A stretch of 64,000 nucleotides of DNA from Campylobacteraceae bacterium (GTDB taxonomy: Bacteria > Campylobacterota > Campylobacteria > Campylobacterales > Campylobacteraceae). The stretch is taken from the NCBI GenBank assembly GCA_031266555.1, contig JAISAU010000007.1, positions 1-64,000 of the forward strand. The letters run 5' to 3'. The position numbers were made by a program, and so were the translations under genes. Below are positions 44,944 through 55,161 of this stretch, one piece after another. The notes beneath the pieces were generated by a model, which was given only the letters and a program-made list of their open reading frames with translations, was not told the origin of the DNA and made no database searches. Numbering within the stretch: position 1 is the first letter of the stretch; every line of letters starts with the position of its first letter.

Positions 44944-45642
44944 TTATGAGCTTTTTTGAAAAACCATCAGGTTTTTATCAGAATTTTCTTTATCGAACAT
45001 GTAGATTGGAATAACTCTTTTGAGATGAAAAAGATTTAATTTTTTAAAATATTCCAAAGGGTAAAAATATTGCTCAATAACAGCTTGTTCTTTATTGTAA
45101 TATTCATTGTTTTTCTCAAAAAGCGTAAATTTTGTCGCAAGTTTTTTATTTTGAAAATTTGCTTCCACAGCCAAAAAACAGTCGTCGTTTTCTTTGATGA
45201 GCAAGCCGTCGGCTACATGCGCAAAACCGTACAATGTATTTATATCGGCTAAAAAATAGCCTTTTGACGTAAGCTTTTGAGATATATTATTTAAAACGTC
45301 ATTTAACTCGTTTTGATCGAAATAGTTTAAAACGTCTCCTGCTGCTATGATAAGATCAAATTCGCCGTTTAACTCTTTAATATCTTTTTGATAAGCTTTT
45401 ACGCCTTTTGTGAGCGCTCTTTGAATCATATCCTGACTCAAATCAATTCCCAAAGCGTCAAATCCGCACTCTTTTAATCTTTCCAAAAGTCTGCCGTTAC
45501 CGCAACCAAAATCTAAAACGCTTTTAGGATTTAAAGAGGTTATGATTTGCAAATACGTATCATATAACCTCTCGTACTCTTGATAAAATCCAATGAGATG
45601 CTCTATTTTCGCATATAAATTTAATGGCGTTTTTTTATTCAT
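44944..45642 (-). CDS. Class I SAM-dependent methyltransferase
   Basis: 232 residues. Motif I is VLDFGCGNGRLLE (about residues 39-51), followed by the acidic loop ALGIDLSQDMI and DLIIAAGDVLNYF. The pattern is that of the small-molecule methyltransferase 11/25 families; substrate unknown. It overlaps the end of mqo by 8 bp, so the two are co-translated. A link to quinone methylation is possible but not supported by a UbiE signature. Confidence 0.85.
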   Translation of the reverse strand: MNKKTPLNLYAKIEHLIGFYQEYERLYDTYLQIITSLNPKSVLDFGCGNGRLLERLKECGFDALGIDLSQDMIQRALTKGVKAYQKDIKELNGEFDLIIAAGDVLNYFDQNELNDVLNNISQKLTSKGYFLADINTLYGFAHVADGLLIKENDDCFLAVEANFQNKKLATKFTLFEKNNEYYNKEQAVIEQYFYPLEYFKKLNLFHLKRVIPIYMFDKENSDKNLMVFQKSS

Positions 45643-46981
45643 CTACCAATTCTGAGGTAAATTTTTTATCGTCAAATTTTATTTTCAAATATTCGCAAAC
45701 TATTTTGGCGTCCCTTTCCGCGTTACCAAGACAACTTGTGGCTCCCGGGCTTGGAGTCATATTGAAAATTATTCCGGTACCCGGATTTATACTGGCTTCT
45801 CCCAGCATTAATTTTAATTCCGTTTTATTTAAAACTTGCGGTCTTACTCCGCCAAAACCTTTGGCGTATTTAATGTCTTCAAGTTTTAAAGAAGGCACAA
45901 GACGCTTTATATTTTTTAAAAATATTCGTTTATTAAAATACGGAATTTCATATAAGAAATTTTTTAATATATAGTTTCTGATATCGGAATCTGCAAATAG
46001 ATTTTTTAGTATTGTAAATATTTTGCCGTCAAAATTAAGCGTTTTGAAAAAATCAGGCATGGTTGAAATTCCGTGAAACCGTTCAAGCACAGGAAGCGCT
46101 AAAGCGGTTGGCCCAAATCTTGTAGCCATATCAAGCAATACGTCCGGATCCCCGTGTAAAGCGGCGAATGGAAGTTTTGGATTTTGCACCATATAAACTT
46201 TACCTTTTAAAAAATGACCGTTTGTGACATAGTAACTTCCGGCTACTGGAAGACAGCCGAAATCTTTTCCATATCCCATAGAGTGCGCCAAATACAAAGA
46301 GTGCGCGCCGGCGTCCACTACTACAAAATCAGCGGTAAATAGATCTCCGTTTGACGTTTGCAATACATGTTGGGATCCTAGCTGTTTTATCTTTTTTACT
46401 TTAGAGTTAAAAAATACGTCACATTGTTTATTTTTTACTTTTTTAGCGTTTTCCACAAGACTTTCCGTCATAGCTCCATAATCAATGGTAGAGTATTGGT
46501 CTAAAACTCCTACGCCTATAATATCTTCGCTTCTTTCGTTTCCGTTTTCATCAAATACGACGTTTGGCTCAATATCTTTTAATTTTTCTTTATTATAAAT
46601 TTCAAGATACGGGAAAAGTTCTTTAAACTCCTCATATCTTTTTTTCATATATTCCACTTCTTCGTCACCTATGCCTACAACCATTTTTTGATGAATAAAC
46701 ATAAATTTATTTTCATATCCGTGTTGCAAACAGTAACGTCTTATCATATTTGCCGTTCGTTTTACCTGTTTTGCTTTTGCCAAGGAGTAGTTTGTCTCGA
46801 TATCGCCCGTATGAATTGTTTGCGAATTTCCGCGTCCACTTGAGCTAAGACGAGCCAAGCCGTCGTATTTTTCAATCAAAGCGATAGATTTCACATCGGA
46901 ATATGTCGCCAATGTGTAAAAAAGCGCAGCCCCTGAGATTCCGCCACCGACTATTATAACATCGTAATGTTTTTCAGCCAT
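45635..46981 (-). CDS. mqo: FAD-dependent malate:quinone oxidoreductase
   Basis: Membrane-associated TCA enzyme oxidising malate to oxaloacetate and reducing menaquinone. The FAD-binding motif VIIVGGGISGAALFYTLA is at residues 8-25, and a second cofactor segment near the C-terminus is NMTPSPGATSCLG. Start: AAGGAAG lies 6 nt before ATG 46981; an upstream extension to 47032 has no ribosome binding site. The 448-residue size fits the Helicobacter/Campylobacter type. L-2-hydroxyglutarate oxidase is the main alternative. Confidence 0.88.
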   Translation of the reverse strand: MAEKHYDVIIVGGGISGAALFYTLATYSDVKSIALIEKYDGLARLSSSGRGNSQTIHTGDIETNYSLAKAKQVKRTANMIRRYCLQHGYENKFMFIHQKMVVGIGDEEVEYMKKRYEEFKELFPYLEIYNKEKLKDIEPNVVFDENGNERSEDIIGVGVLDQYSTIDYGAMTESLVENAKKVKNKQCDVFFNSKVKKIKQLGSQHVLQTSNGDLFTADFVVVDAGAHSLYLAHSMGYGKDFGCLPVAGSYYVTNGHFLKGKVYMVQNPKLPFAALHGDPDVLLDMATRFGPTALALPVLERFHGISTMPDFFKTLNFDGKIFTILKNLFADSDIRNYILKNFLYEIPYFNKRIFLKNIKRLVPSLKLEDIKYAKGFGGVRPQVLNKTELKLMLGEASINPGTGIIFNMTPSPGATSCLGNAERDAKIVCEYLKIKFDDKKFTSELVDE

Positions 46982-47184
46982 ATTTTGCTTCCTTAAAGAT
47001 TTTATTACAAACAGTAAGCCAAATCTCCCCACAAGATTGCGAAGGTAATTTAAACATTTTTTAATTAAATATTCGCTTATTTTTTTTTATAGTTTTTAGT
47101 AAATATTTTCGTTTAAAAATTGAGATAAAATTTTAGATAATAGATTTTTTTATCATGTAATACTCTACATGTAGAGGCTATTTT
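46982..47184. other. Intergenic region with 14-bp palindrome CTCTACATGTAGAG
   Basis: AT-rich. It contains the perfect palindrome CTCTACATGTAGAG at 47163-47176, behind the amidotransferase gene, flanked by T-rich runs on both sides. Confidence 0.6.
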
Positions 47185-47883
47185 TTAATTTTTCTCTTTA
47201 CAAAACTCCACAAATTTTTCAATTAAACTATTCGCGTAAAGCGTTTCGCAAATCTCTTTTAAAACTATAGGAACATTTTTAATGCGATTCGCCTCTTTAA
47301 ATACATACTCTTTTAAGATATCGGCGTTATATTCGGGATGAAATTGTACTCCCCAGATGTTATTTTTGATTCTGAAAGCATGACAGCTTTCGTAACAATT
47401 TGACGCTAATAAAACGGCGTTTTTTGGAAGTTTTAAAACCGATTGCGTATGAGTTACATGTACTAAAAAATTTTCCGGCAAGTTTTTAAAAAGCGCGTCT
47501 GATTTAGCTTTTTCGTGCAAAGTTACGCTAACAGTGCCGATTTCCGGACCTACGGGATGATTATCGACAATCCCGCCAAAAGTTTGAGCCAAAAGTTGAT
47601 GTCCGAAACATATTCCAAAAATCGGCAAATTGTTTTTAGTCGCTTCTTTTAGCCACGCCGACGATTTTTTAATCCAATCAAATTCGTCGGTAACCATATC
47701 GTGAGAGCCTGTTATGATTATGCCTTGCACATTTTTGAAATCTGGCAAATTTTGACTTTTAGGATTTACTATTTTAACTTCTTTAGCGTCTACATGCATA
47801 GAGTTTAATGTCCAATCTTCAAAGTCGCCATATTTCTCCACGCACTTTCTCATGGAGCTGCCAGCTTTCAATATGATAAACAC
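47185..47883 (-). CDS. Class I glutamine amidotransferase, GMP synthase-like
   Basis: Stand-alone 232-residue GATase domain. The catalytic Cys is in IFGICFGHQLLAQ (about residue 93) and the His-Glu pair in GVQFHPEYN. The N-terminal ILKAGSS and GDFEDW match a family often annotated as GuaA-like without a synthetase domain. Substrate unknown. The start is GTG with a weak Shine-Dalgarno; an internal ATG at residue 11 is less likely because family members keep the ILKAG segment. It follows the MliC-like gene by 20 bp. Confidence 0.88.
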   Translation of the reverse strand: MFIILKAGSSMRKCVEKYGDFEDWTLNSMHVDAKEVKIVNPKSQNLPDFKNVQGIIITGSHDMVTDEFDWIKKSSAWLKEATKNNLPIFGICFGHQLLAQTFGGIVDNHPVGPEIGTVSVTLHEKAKSDALFKNLPENFLVHVTHTQSVLKLPKNAVLLASNCYESCHAFRIKNNIWGVQFHPEYNADILKEYVFKEANRIKNVPIVLKEICETLYANSLIEKFVEFCKEKN

Positions 47884-47903
47884 TTTTTTAAAACTCTTAA
47901 AAA

Positions 47904-48230
47904 TTATTTTTTTGCTTTAAAGATTGTTTTGTTATCCTTTTTAAGCTCTATCTCTCCATGCCATTCGCTGTATTCGTATTCGCTGTTCGCGTATTTTATT
48001 CCGGAAGCCATAGGTATGCTTTTTAATATTACGCTGCTGTTATCAGGAAGCGTGATGTTGAGCGCATTATCATAGTTATCAGGAAGCATGGCATTGGTTG
48101 TATTATCATAAAAAACAACGCGTATGACGCTTCCGTCTTCTCCTGTTATGGTATTATCAATAATATTTTTTGTATCATAGCAACCGCTTAAAAACAATAA
48201 AATAGATATTGCCGATATAGATTTTTTCAT
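47904..48230 (-). CDS. Lipoprotein resembling MliC lysozyme inhibitor
   Basis: 108 residues with lipobox LSGC (Cys17). The mature part has the MliC/PliC pattern: ALNITLPDNSSVILKS followed by ASGIKYANSEYEYSEWHGE, matching the SGxxY...W inhibitor segment. MliC-type proteins sit in the periplasm and block C-type lysozyme. The usual disulfide cysteines appear to be missing, so the call is a resemblance, not certain. It lies between ridA and the amidotransferase gene. Confidence 0.6.
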   Translation of the reverse strand: MKKSISAISILLFLSGCYDTKNIIDNTITGEDGSVIRVVFYDNTTNAMLPDNYDNALNITLPDNSSVILKSIPMASGIKYANSEYEYSEWHGEIELKKDNKTIFKAKK

Positions 48231-48273
48231 AATTTATTCCTAGATTTGTGAATTTTGATAATTTTACCGAAAT

Positions 48274-48645
48274 TTAGATAACAGCTACAGCTTCTATCTC
48301 AATTTTGGCATTCTTAGGCAGAGATTTTACGCCTACGGTACTACGCGCCGGCTTGTGTTCGCCAAACGCTTTGGCGTATATCTCATTTACTGTCGCGAAA
48401 TCGCTAATATCTGTCAAAAAAATAGTAGTTTTTACAACTTTCTCAAGCGAACTGCCGCTTTTCTTTAAAATTTCAGATAAATTTTTTAATACTTGCTCAG
48501 CTTGGGTTTTTATATCCTCGTCTAAAAAAATTCCTTCCGATGTTAAAGCGATTTGCCCGGAAGTAAATACAAAACCGTTCGCTACAATAGCTTGCGAATA
48601 AGGACCTATCGCTTCAGCCGCTTTTTTTGTGGATACTATGTTCAT
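48274..48645 (-). CDS. ridA: RidA family reactive intermediate deaminase
   Basis: 123-residue YjgF/YER057c/UK114 protein that hydrolyses enamine/imine intermediates from PLP enzymes. The signature region AIGPYSQAI (residues 12-20), the ligand arginine in PARSTVGV and the C-terminal IEIEAVAVI are present. It starts 12 bp after dapE. PLP enzymes MetY and CysK are elsewhere in the window. Confidence 0.95.
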   Translation of the reverse strand: MNIVSTKKAAEAIGPYSQAIVANGFVFTSGQIALTSEGIFLDEDIKTQAEQVLKNLSEILKKSGSSLEKVVKTTIFLTDISDFATVNEIYAKAFGEHKPARSTVGVKSLPKNAKIEIEAVAVI

Positions 48646-48657
48646 GATTTTTAGCCT

Positions 48658-49785
48658 TTAAAATTTTTCAATCAACGTTCTAAAAACGCTTATTAAGCCG
48701 TACAAGTGTGACAAGTGACATCTCTCGTTCGCCGAATGTATCGTATCGTGCAATACGCCAAATTCCACTACGTTTACGCCAAAATCAGCGAAAAATCTCG
48801 CGTCGCTTGTGCCGCCTCCCGCTGAAAGTTCGGGTACCAATCCGGTCACTTCTTCAATACTTCTGCTAAGATGCGCTATAACAATAGAACTTTTATCTGT
48901 TAAAAAAGGTTTGGCTGATTCTTTTAATTCCAAATTGAACTTCAATTGCTCTTTTCCGGGATTATTTACAAGATATAAAAGACCGAAAGTAGAGCGTATA
49001 TATCGCTCTACATTTTCTATTTTTGTAGATGGCGAATTTCTGACATTAAACATAAGCTTGAGAGTTTTTGGGGTTACGTTTGTTATACCGTTTCCTGCTT
49101 TTATGTCCGTTATCACAAGTCTGCTCGGAGCAAATACGTTATTTCCCTCGTCAAAAGCGTGTTCGGCTAATTTCGGTAAAATCGTGGCAATTTGATGTAT
49201 GGGATTTTTGACATTTTGCGGATAAGCTACATGTCCTTGTTCGCCGATTAATTCAAGAATTCCGTTTATAGAACCGCGTCTGCCTATTTTGATAGTATCT
49301 CCGAAACTTTTTTCGCATGTAGGTTCCGCTATAACGGCAAAGTCCGGCAAAAGCCTCTCTTGATTTAGTATCTCCAGAACTTTTGCAGTTCCGTTTTTTG
49401 CTTCGCCCTCTTCATCGCTTGTGAGCAAAATAGACAAAGTACCGTTAAAACGAGTAATTTTTTTGCACGCTTGCAAAATAGCGCAAATGCCGCTTTTCAT
49501 ATCTTGAGCGCCTCTCGCGTAGACAAATCCTTCTTTTTCTATAGGTTCAAACGGATCGCTTTCCCAGCCTTCCCCCGGCGGTACAACATCTACATGTCCC
49601 GCGAAGCATAAATGAACGCCTTCGCCGAATTTTTTATATAAGAAGAGATTTTTTACATTACCCACATCTACTCTTTTTGCTGTAAAATCGGGCAAATAGT
49701 CTTCTATAAATGTCAACAATCCTCCATCGTCCGGAGTAATCGACGGCGTATTTAGCAAAGCTAAAAAGAGTTCTTTATCTTCCAT
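48658..49785 (-). CDS. dapE: Succinyl-diaminopimelate desuccinylase
   Basis: M20 family zinc hydrolase of the lysine/peptidoglycan DAP pathway. Metal and catalytic residues lie in CFAGHVDVVPPGEGW, RGAQDMKSG, TSDEEGEAKNGT and ELSAGGGTSDARF; a dimerisation domain is inserted in the middle. Length 375. The ATG overlaps the end of rsfS by 11 bp. Confidence 0.95.
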   Translation of the reverse strand: MEDKELFLALLNTPSITPDDGGLLTFIEDYLPDFTAKRVDVGNVKNLFLYKKFGEGVHLCFAGHVDVVPPGEGWESDPFEPIEKEGFVYARGAQDMKSGICAILQACKKITRFNGTLSILLTSDEEGEAKNGTAKVLEILNQERLLPDFAVIAEPTCEKSFGDTIKIGRRGSINGILELIGEQGHVAYPQNVKNPIHQIATILPKLAEHAFDEGNNVFAPSRLVITDIKAGNGITNVTPKTLKLMFNVRNSPSTKIENVERYIRSTFGLLYLVNNPGKEQLKFNLELKESAKPFLTDKSSIVIAHLSRSIEEVTGLVPELSAGGGTSDARFFADFGVNVVEFGVLHDTIHSANERCHLSHLYGLISVFRTLIEKF

Positions 49786-50134
49786 TGTGTTTTTCCGTTG
49801 TTTCAGTATTGTTTATAATTTCATTGCGTTTTGCCAAAAACTCTTCCAAATTATACTTAACTCTAAAATTTGGCGTTAAAAGGTGTATCAAAATATCGCT
49901 TAAATCAATTACAATCCATTCGCTGCCGGCTTCAATATGTAAAAAATTCTCACCCTGTTTTTTCAGTTCTGCTTTCAAAACGTCCAGTAAAGAGATACCG
50001 TGTCTTTCTCCCATCGTGGTAGCTACTATGACCTGTTCTACGAAATAATCTTTGCCGCTCATATCAAACACTTGAATATTTTCGGCTTTTTTCTCTTCGA
50101 GTATTTTAACTATGTAGTTAATCCTTTTATTCAT
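49775..50134 (-). CDS. rsfS: Ribosomal silencing factor RsfS
   Basis: 119-residue Iojap/RsfS protein that binds uL14 and keeps ribosomal subunits apart during starvation. Typical segments are QVIVATTMGERHG, EAGSEWIVIDLSDILIHL and the C-terminal YNLEEF. It heads the minus-strand group rsfS-dapE-ridA and lies divergent from gap. Confidence 0.93.
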   Translation of the reverse strand: MNKRINYIVKILEEKKAENIQVFDMSGKDYFVEQVIVATTMGERHGISLLDVLKAELKKQGENFLHIEAGSEWIVIDLSDILIHLLTPNFRVKYNLEEFLAKRNEIINNTETTEKHNGR

Positions 50135-50348
50135 CTCTTTCCTTGGGCTTAATTTAATTTAAATGATTTTTCACAATGCGTTATATTCTACTATTTTTTT
50201 TCTCAAATTACGATAATATTTGTGACGTTTTTATTGTTTTATCTATATTTTTTTAAAATAAAGTTCCTACATGTAAGGGTTCTTAAACTTTTTTATACTT
50301 CGTTTTGGCTAATATTTCAATAAAATTGAGAGTCAAGGAGAGAGCAAA
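50135..50348. other. Divergent promoter region rsfS / gap
   Basis: Contains a TACATGTA at 50268-50275 and the AAGGAGAG Shine-Dalgarno of gap. No gene seen. Confidence 0.5.
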
Positions 50349-51350
50349 ATGGCACTAAAAGTGGCAATTAATGGTTTTGGTCGCATTGGGCGATGCGCCG
50401 CGAGAATCTTAAATGAAAAAGAAAATATAGAATTAGTAGCCATAAATGACACGGCAAGCCGCGATATGACAAAGCAACTGCTAAAGTACGATAGCGTTCA
50501 CGGAAGTTTTAACGACGTTGTGGAGTGGTTGGAAGACGATTATCTGCAAATCGGTAAGTCAAAAGTCAAAATGTTCTCTACAAGAGACCCCAAAGAGCTT
50601 GATTTTGTAAAATACGGCGCTGATATTGTGCTTGAGTGTACCGGAGCGTTTTTAACTCAAGAAAAAGCGCAGGTATTTATAGACAAAGGCGCTAGAAAAG
50701 TTATTTTTTCAGCTCCGGCGAAGGACGATACTCCAACGTTTGTTTTGGGTGTCAATGAGAAAAAATACGACGGGCAAAAGATTATTTCAAACGCGAGTTG
50801 CACAACAAACTGTTTAGCTCCCATAGCAAAAATAATAGACGATGAGTTTGCTATTCAAAAAGGTTTGATGACGACTATACATTCATATACAAACGACCAA
50901 AATATACTTGACGTTAAACACTCAAAAGATTTAAGAAGAGCCAGAGCCGCCGCGCTTAACATAATCCCAACAACCACAGGAGCTGCAAAAGCCATCGGAC
51001 TTGTGCTTCCTCATTTAAAAGGCAAATTGCACGGTCAAAGCGTAAGAGTGCCGACTCCGAATGTATCTATGATAGATTTAAATGTGCTGGTTTCAAAAGA
51101 GACGTCAAGAGAAGACGTAATCACTGTATTAAAAGCGAAAGCTTTAGGCGAAATGAACGGCATTTTGGATTTTGACGAGGATTTTAGAGTTTCGGAAGAT
51201 TTTCAAACAAGTTCTTTCAGCGGCATAATAGCCGGAGATCTTACGCAAGTAGTGGATAAAAATATGATAAAAGTTATGGCTTGGTACGATAATGAATGGG
51301 GATATACCAGTAGACTGCTTGATATGGCGTTTTATATTTCAAAAAATTAG
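50349..51350 (+). CDS. gap: Glyceraldehyde-3-phosphate dehydrogenase
   Basis: NAD-dependent GAPDH of 333 residues. The Rossmann start is AINGFGRIGRCAAR, the NAD-selective Asp34 is in AINDTA, the catalytic Cys151 in SNASCTTNC and a phosphate-binding loop in TTTGAAKA. First gene of gap-pgk-tpiA-fabI. In the Campylobacterota the set usually runs in the gluconeogenic direction. Confidence 0.98.
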   Translation: MALKVAINGFGRIGRCAARILNEKENIELVAINDTASRDMTKQLLKYDSVHGSFNDVVEWLEDDYLQIGKSKVKMFSTRDPKELDFVKYGADIVLECTGAFLTQEKAQVFIDKGARKVIFSAPAKDDTPTFVLGVNEKKYDGQKIISNASCTTNCLAPIAKIIDDEFAIQKGLMTTIHSYTNDQNILDVKHSKDLRRARAAALNIIPTTTGAAKAIGLVLPHLKGKLHGQSVRVPTPNVSMIDLNVLVSKETSREDVITVLKAKALGEMNGILDFDEDFRVSEDFQTSSFSGIIAGDLTQVVDKNMIKVMAWYDNEWGYTSRLLDMAFYISKN

Positions 51351-51362
51351 GAGTTATATTTT

Positions 51363-52561
51363 ATGAGCACTGTCAAATCTATCAGAGATATAAATATAAA
51401 CAACAAAAAGATATTTATTCGTTGCGACTTTAATGTCCCGATGGACGAGTTTTTAAATATCACGGACGACAGGCGTATTCGTTCGGCGATTCCTACTATA
51501 AAGTATTGTTTAGATAATAATTGCGGCGTAATTTTAGCGAGTCATTTGGGGCGACCTAAAGGAGTTGACGGCAAATTTTCATTAAAACCCGTAGCTAAGC
51601 GTTTGAGCAGACTGCTTGATAGAGACGTTATTATGGCAGACGATATTGTCGGACAAGATGCTAAAAACAAAGCGGCGAATTTAGAAGCTGGCGACGTTTT
51701 GTTGCTTGAGAATTTAAGATTTGAAAACGGCGAGACAAAAAATGACGAGAATTTAGCGAAAGATTTGGCGTCTTTTGCTGATATTTATATTAATGACGCT
51801 TTTGGCGTATGTCACAGAGCGCACTCTTCGGTTGAGGCTATTACAAGGTTCTTTTCAGACGATGCCAAAGCCGCGGGATTTTTACTTCAAAAAGAGATAG
51901 AATTTTCACAAAACTTACTCAAAAAGCCAACGCGTCCGTTTGTGGCAGTTGTAGGCGGAAGTAAAGTAAGCGGAAAACTTCAGGCGCTAAATAATCTATT
52001 GCCGCGCGTGGATAAGATAATAGTAGGCGGAGGAATGGCTTTTACGTTCTTAAAAGCCAGAGGATATGACGTTGGAAATTCGCTTGTTGAAGATGATTTG
52101 GTGGAAGAAGCCTATCAAATCATACAAAAAGCAAAAGAGTTAAAGGTGAAATTTTATCTTCCGGTTGATATTCTCGCGGCTCAAACGTTTTCGGCGGATT
52201 CTGCCATAAAGTTTGTAACAACCCAAGAGATACCTAACGGTTGGATAGGTCTTGACATAGGTCCAGCTTCTGTTAAAGTGTTTAAAGAGGCGTTATCAGA
52301 CGCGCAAACAATCCTTTGGAATGGTCCTATGGGCGTTTTCGAGATAGATAAGTTTTCAAAAGGAAGTATTAAAATATCGCACGCAATAGCTGAAGCTCAC
52401 GCTACGACGGTAGTCGGAGGCGGCGATACAGCCGATGTTGTCAATCGAGCGGGAGACGCTGATGAGATGACGTTTATCTCAACCGGAGGCGGAGCTAGTT
52501 TGGAACTTATAGAAGGTAAAGAACTTCCGGGCGTTAGAGTACTAAGAGTGAGAGATGAAGA

Positions 52562-52565
<4 letters not shown>
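51363..52565 (+). CDS. pgk: Phosphoglycerate kinase
   Basis: 400-residue two-domain kinase. Substrate motifs are RCDFNVPMD (residues 20-28), ASHLGRPKG and HRAHSS; the nucleotide loop is [11 protein letters not shown] near the C-terminus. It starts 12 bp after gap and overlaps tpiA by 4 bp. Confidence 0.98.
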
Positions 52566-54120
<1,555 letters not shown>

Positions 54121-54139
54121 AGATAAAAAAATAACTGAT

Positions 54140-54176
54140 ATTTTCACGTTGATTTTCAAACTTTCAGCGTGAAAAT
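54140..54176 (+). terminator. Strong hairpin behind fabI
   Basis: 13-bp stem ATTTTCACGTTGA / TCAGCGTGAAAAT (one G-T wobble) with an 11-nt loop. No U-run follows; instead TACATGTA begins at 54180. Confidence 0.65.
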
Positions 54177-54291
54177 GTCTACATGTAACTTCAAAATTTA
54201 GTTTACACAACTTAAAAATCTGACTATTTTATATTTATATTTTTTTCAACATGTGATACAATATCAAATCTCAATACAAAGAAGGATTGTT

Positions 54292-55149
54292 GTGAAAAAA
54301 TATCTCCTTTTGCCATCTCTCATTCTTATTTTTATCCTCTTTTTTTCAGGCTGCTCCACAAAAACGCCTCTTTTTTCAGACATAATACCCGAAGGATCTC
54401 CGATATATAATGTAAAAGGCTTTAAAGACAAAAGAATAAGAGCCGCATTTATTACAACATTCAAAAGTACCGCAAACTTTGAGAAAGACGAATGCGGAAT
54501 ATACAATATCAATACAAATAAAAGAGGGGCGAGACTTGCAGGACAAATGTATGTAGCCGAAGATGAAAATTATGAGATAGACATACCTGTAGTTATTAAC
54601 GACAATGGTAATGGCTGCAATTATAAATTTGTCGGAATTGAACTTGATTTAAGAAGGATAAGCAGCGAAAAAGATATTGATTACATGTACTCCAGATTTA
54701 TGCTGTTGCTTGACAGACCTGAGAATGATTTGACTATATATTTCGGACGAAAAACAGGAAGCGGCGGAAGCGGTTATGACGCTGAAGTGTTGCCTCCATT
54801 TTTCTTTACAAACAAAAAGTATTTTCAAATAGCTCCCGATACCACCTTTCTTTGTAGAACCGTATGGAGTGAATGGATAGAAAAAGAAGATAAAAGTAAT
54901 GATTTTCATTGCGCTATGGAGATAAATAGCGGAGACGCTAAGTTTTATCCAAAAGATAAGTTAGAAAGAGTTGTTACCAACCCACAATTTGGAGTAGAGA
55001 CAATAGTAAGCTCAAATCTAACCATAAACATCATAGCTGACGATAACGGCTCTATTGCTTATCATGGCGGTGGTACTGGAATACACCCTGATAGATTTAG
55101 AGAATATATTCCATCTAAGAAAAGCGTATTTCAAAAACTATTTGACTAA
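54292..55149 (+). CDS. Lipoprotein, candidate immunity partner of the Tle lipase
   Basis: 285 residues from GTG 54292 (AGGA 5 nt upstream). Lipobox FFSGC at about residue 20, so an outer- or inner-membrane-anchored periplasmic protein. No known domain recognised. It ends 12 bp before the DUF2235 lipase gene and is co-directional. Tle effectors of the type VI system are normally encoded next to a periplasmic lipoprotein (Tli) that protects the producer; the role here is inferred from this layout only. Confidence 0.7.
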   Translation: MKKYLLLPSLILIFILFFSGCSTKTPLFSDIIPEGSPIYNVKGFKDKRIRAAFITTFKSTANFEKDECGIYNINTNKRGARLAGQMYVAEDENYEIDIPVVINDNGNGCNYKFVGIELDLRRISSEKDIDYMYSRFMLLLDRPENDLTIYFGRKTGSGGSGYDAEVLPPFFFTNKKYFQIAPDTTFLCRTVWSEWIEKEDKSNDFHCAMEINSGDAKFYPKDKLERVVTNPQFGVETIVSSNLTINIIADDNGSIAYHGGGTGIHPDRFREYIPSKKSVFQKLFD

Positions 55150-55161
55150 AAGGAGACAAAT

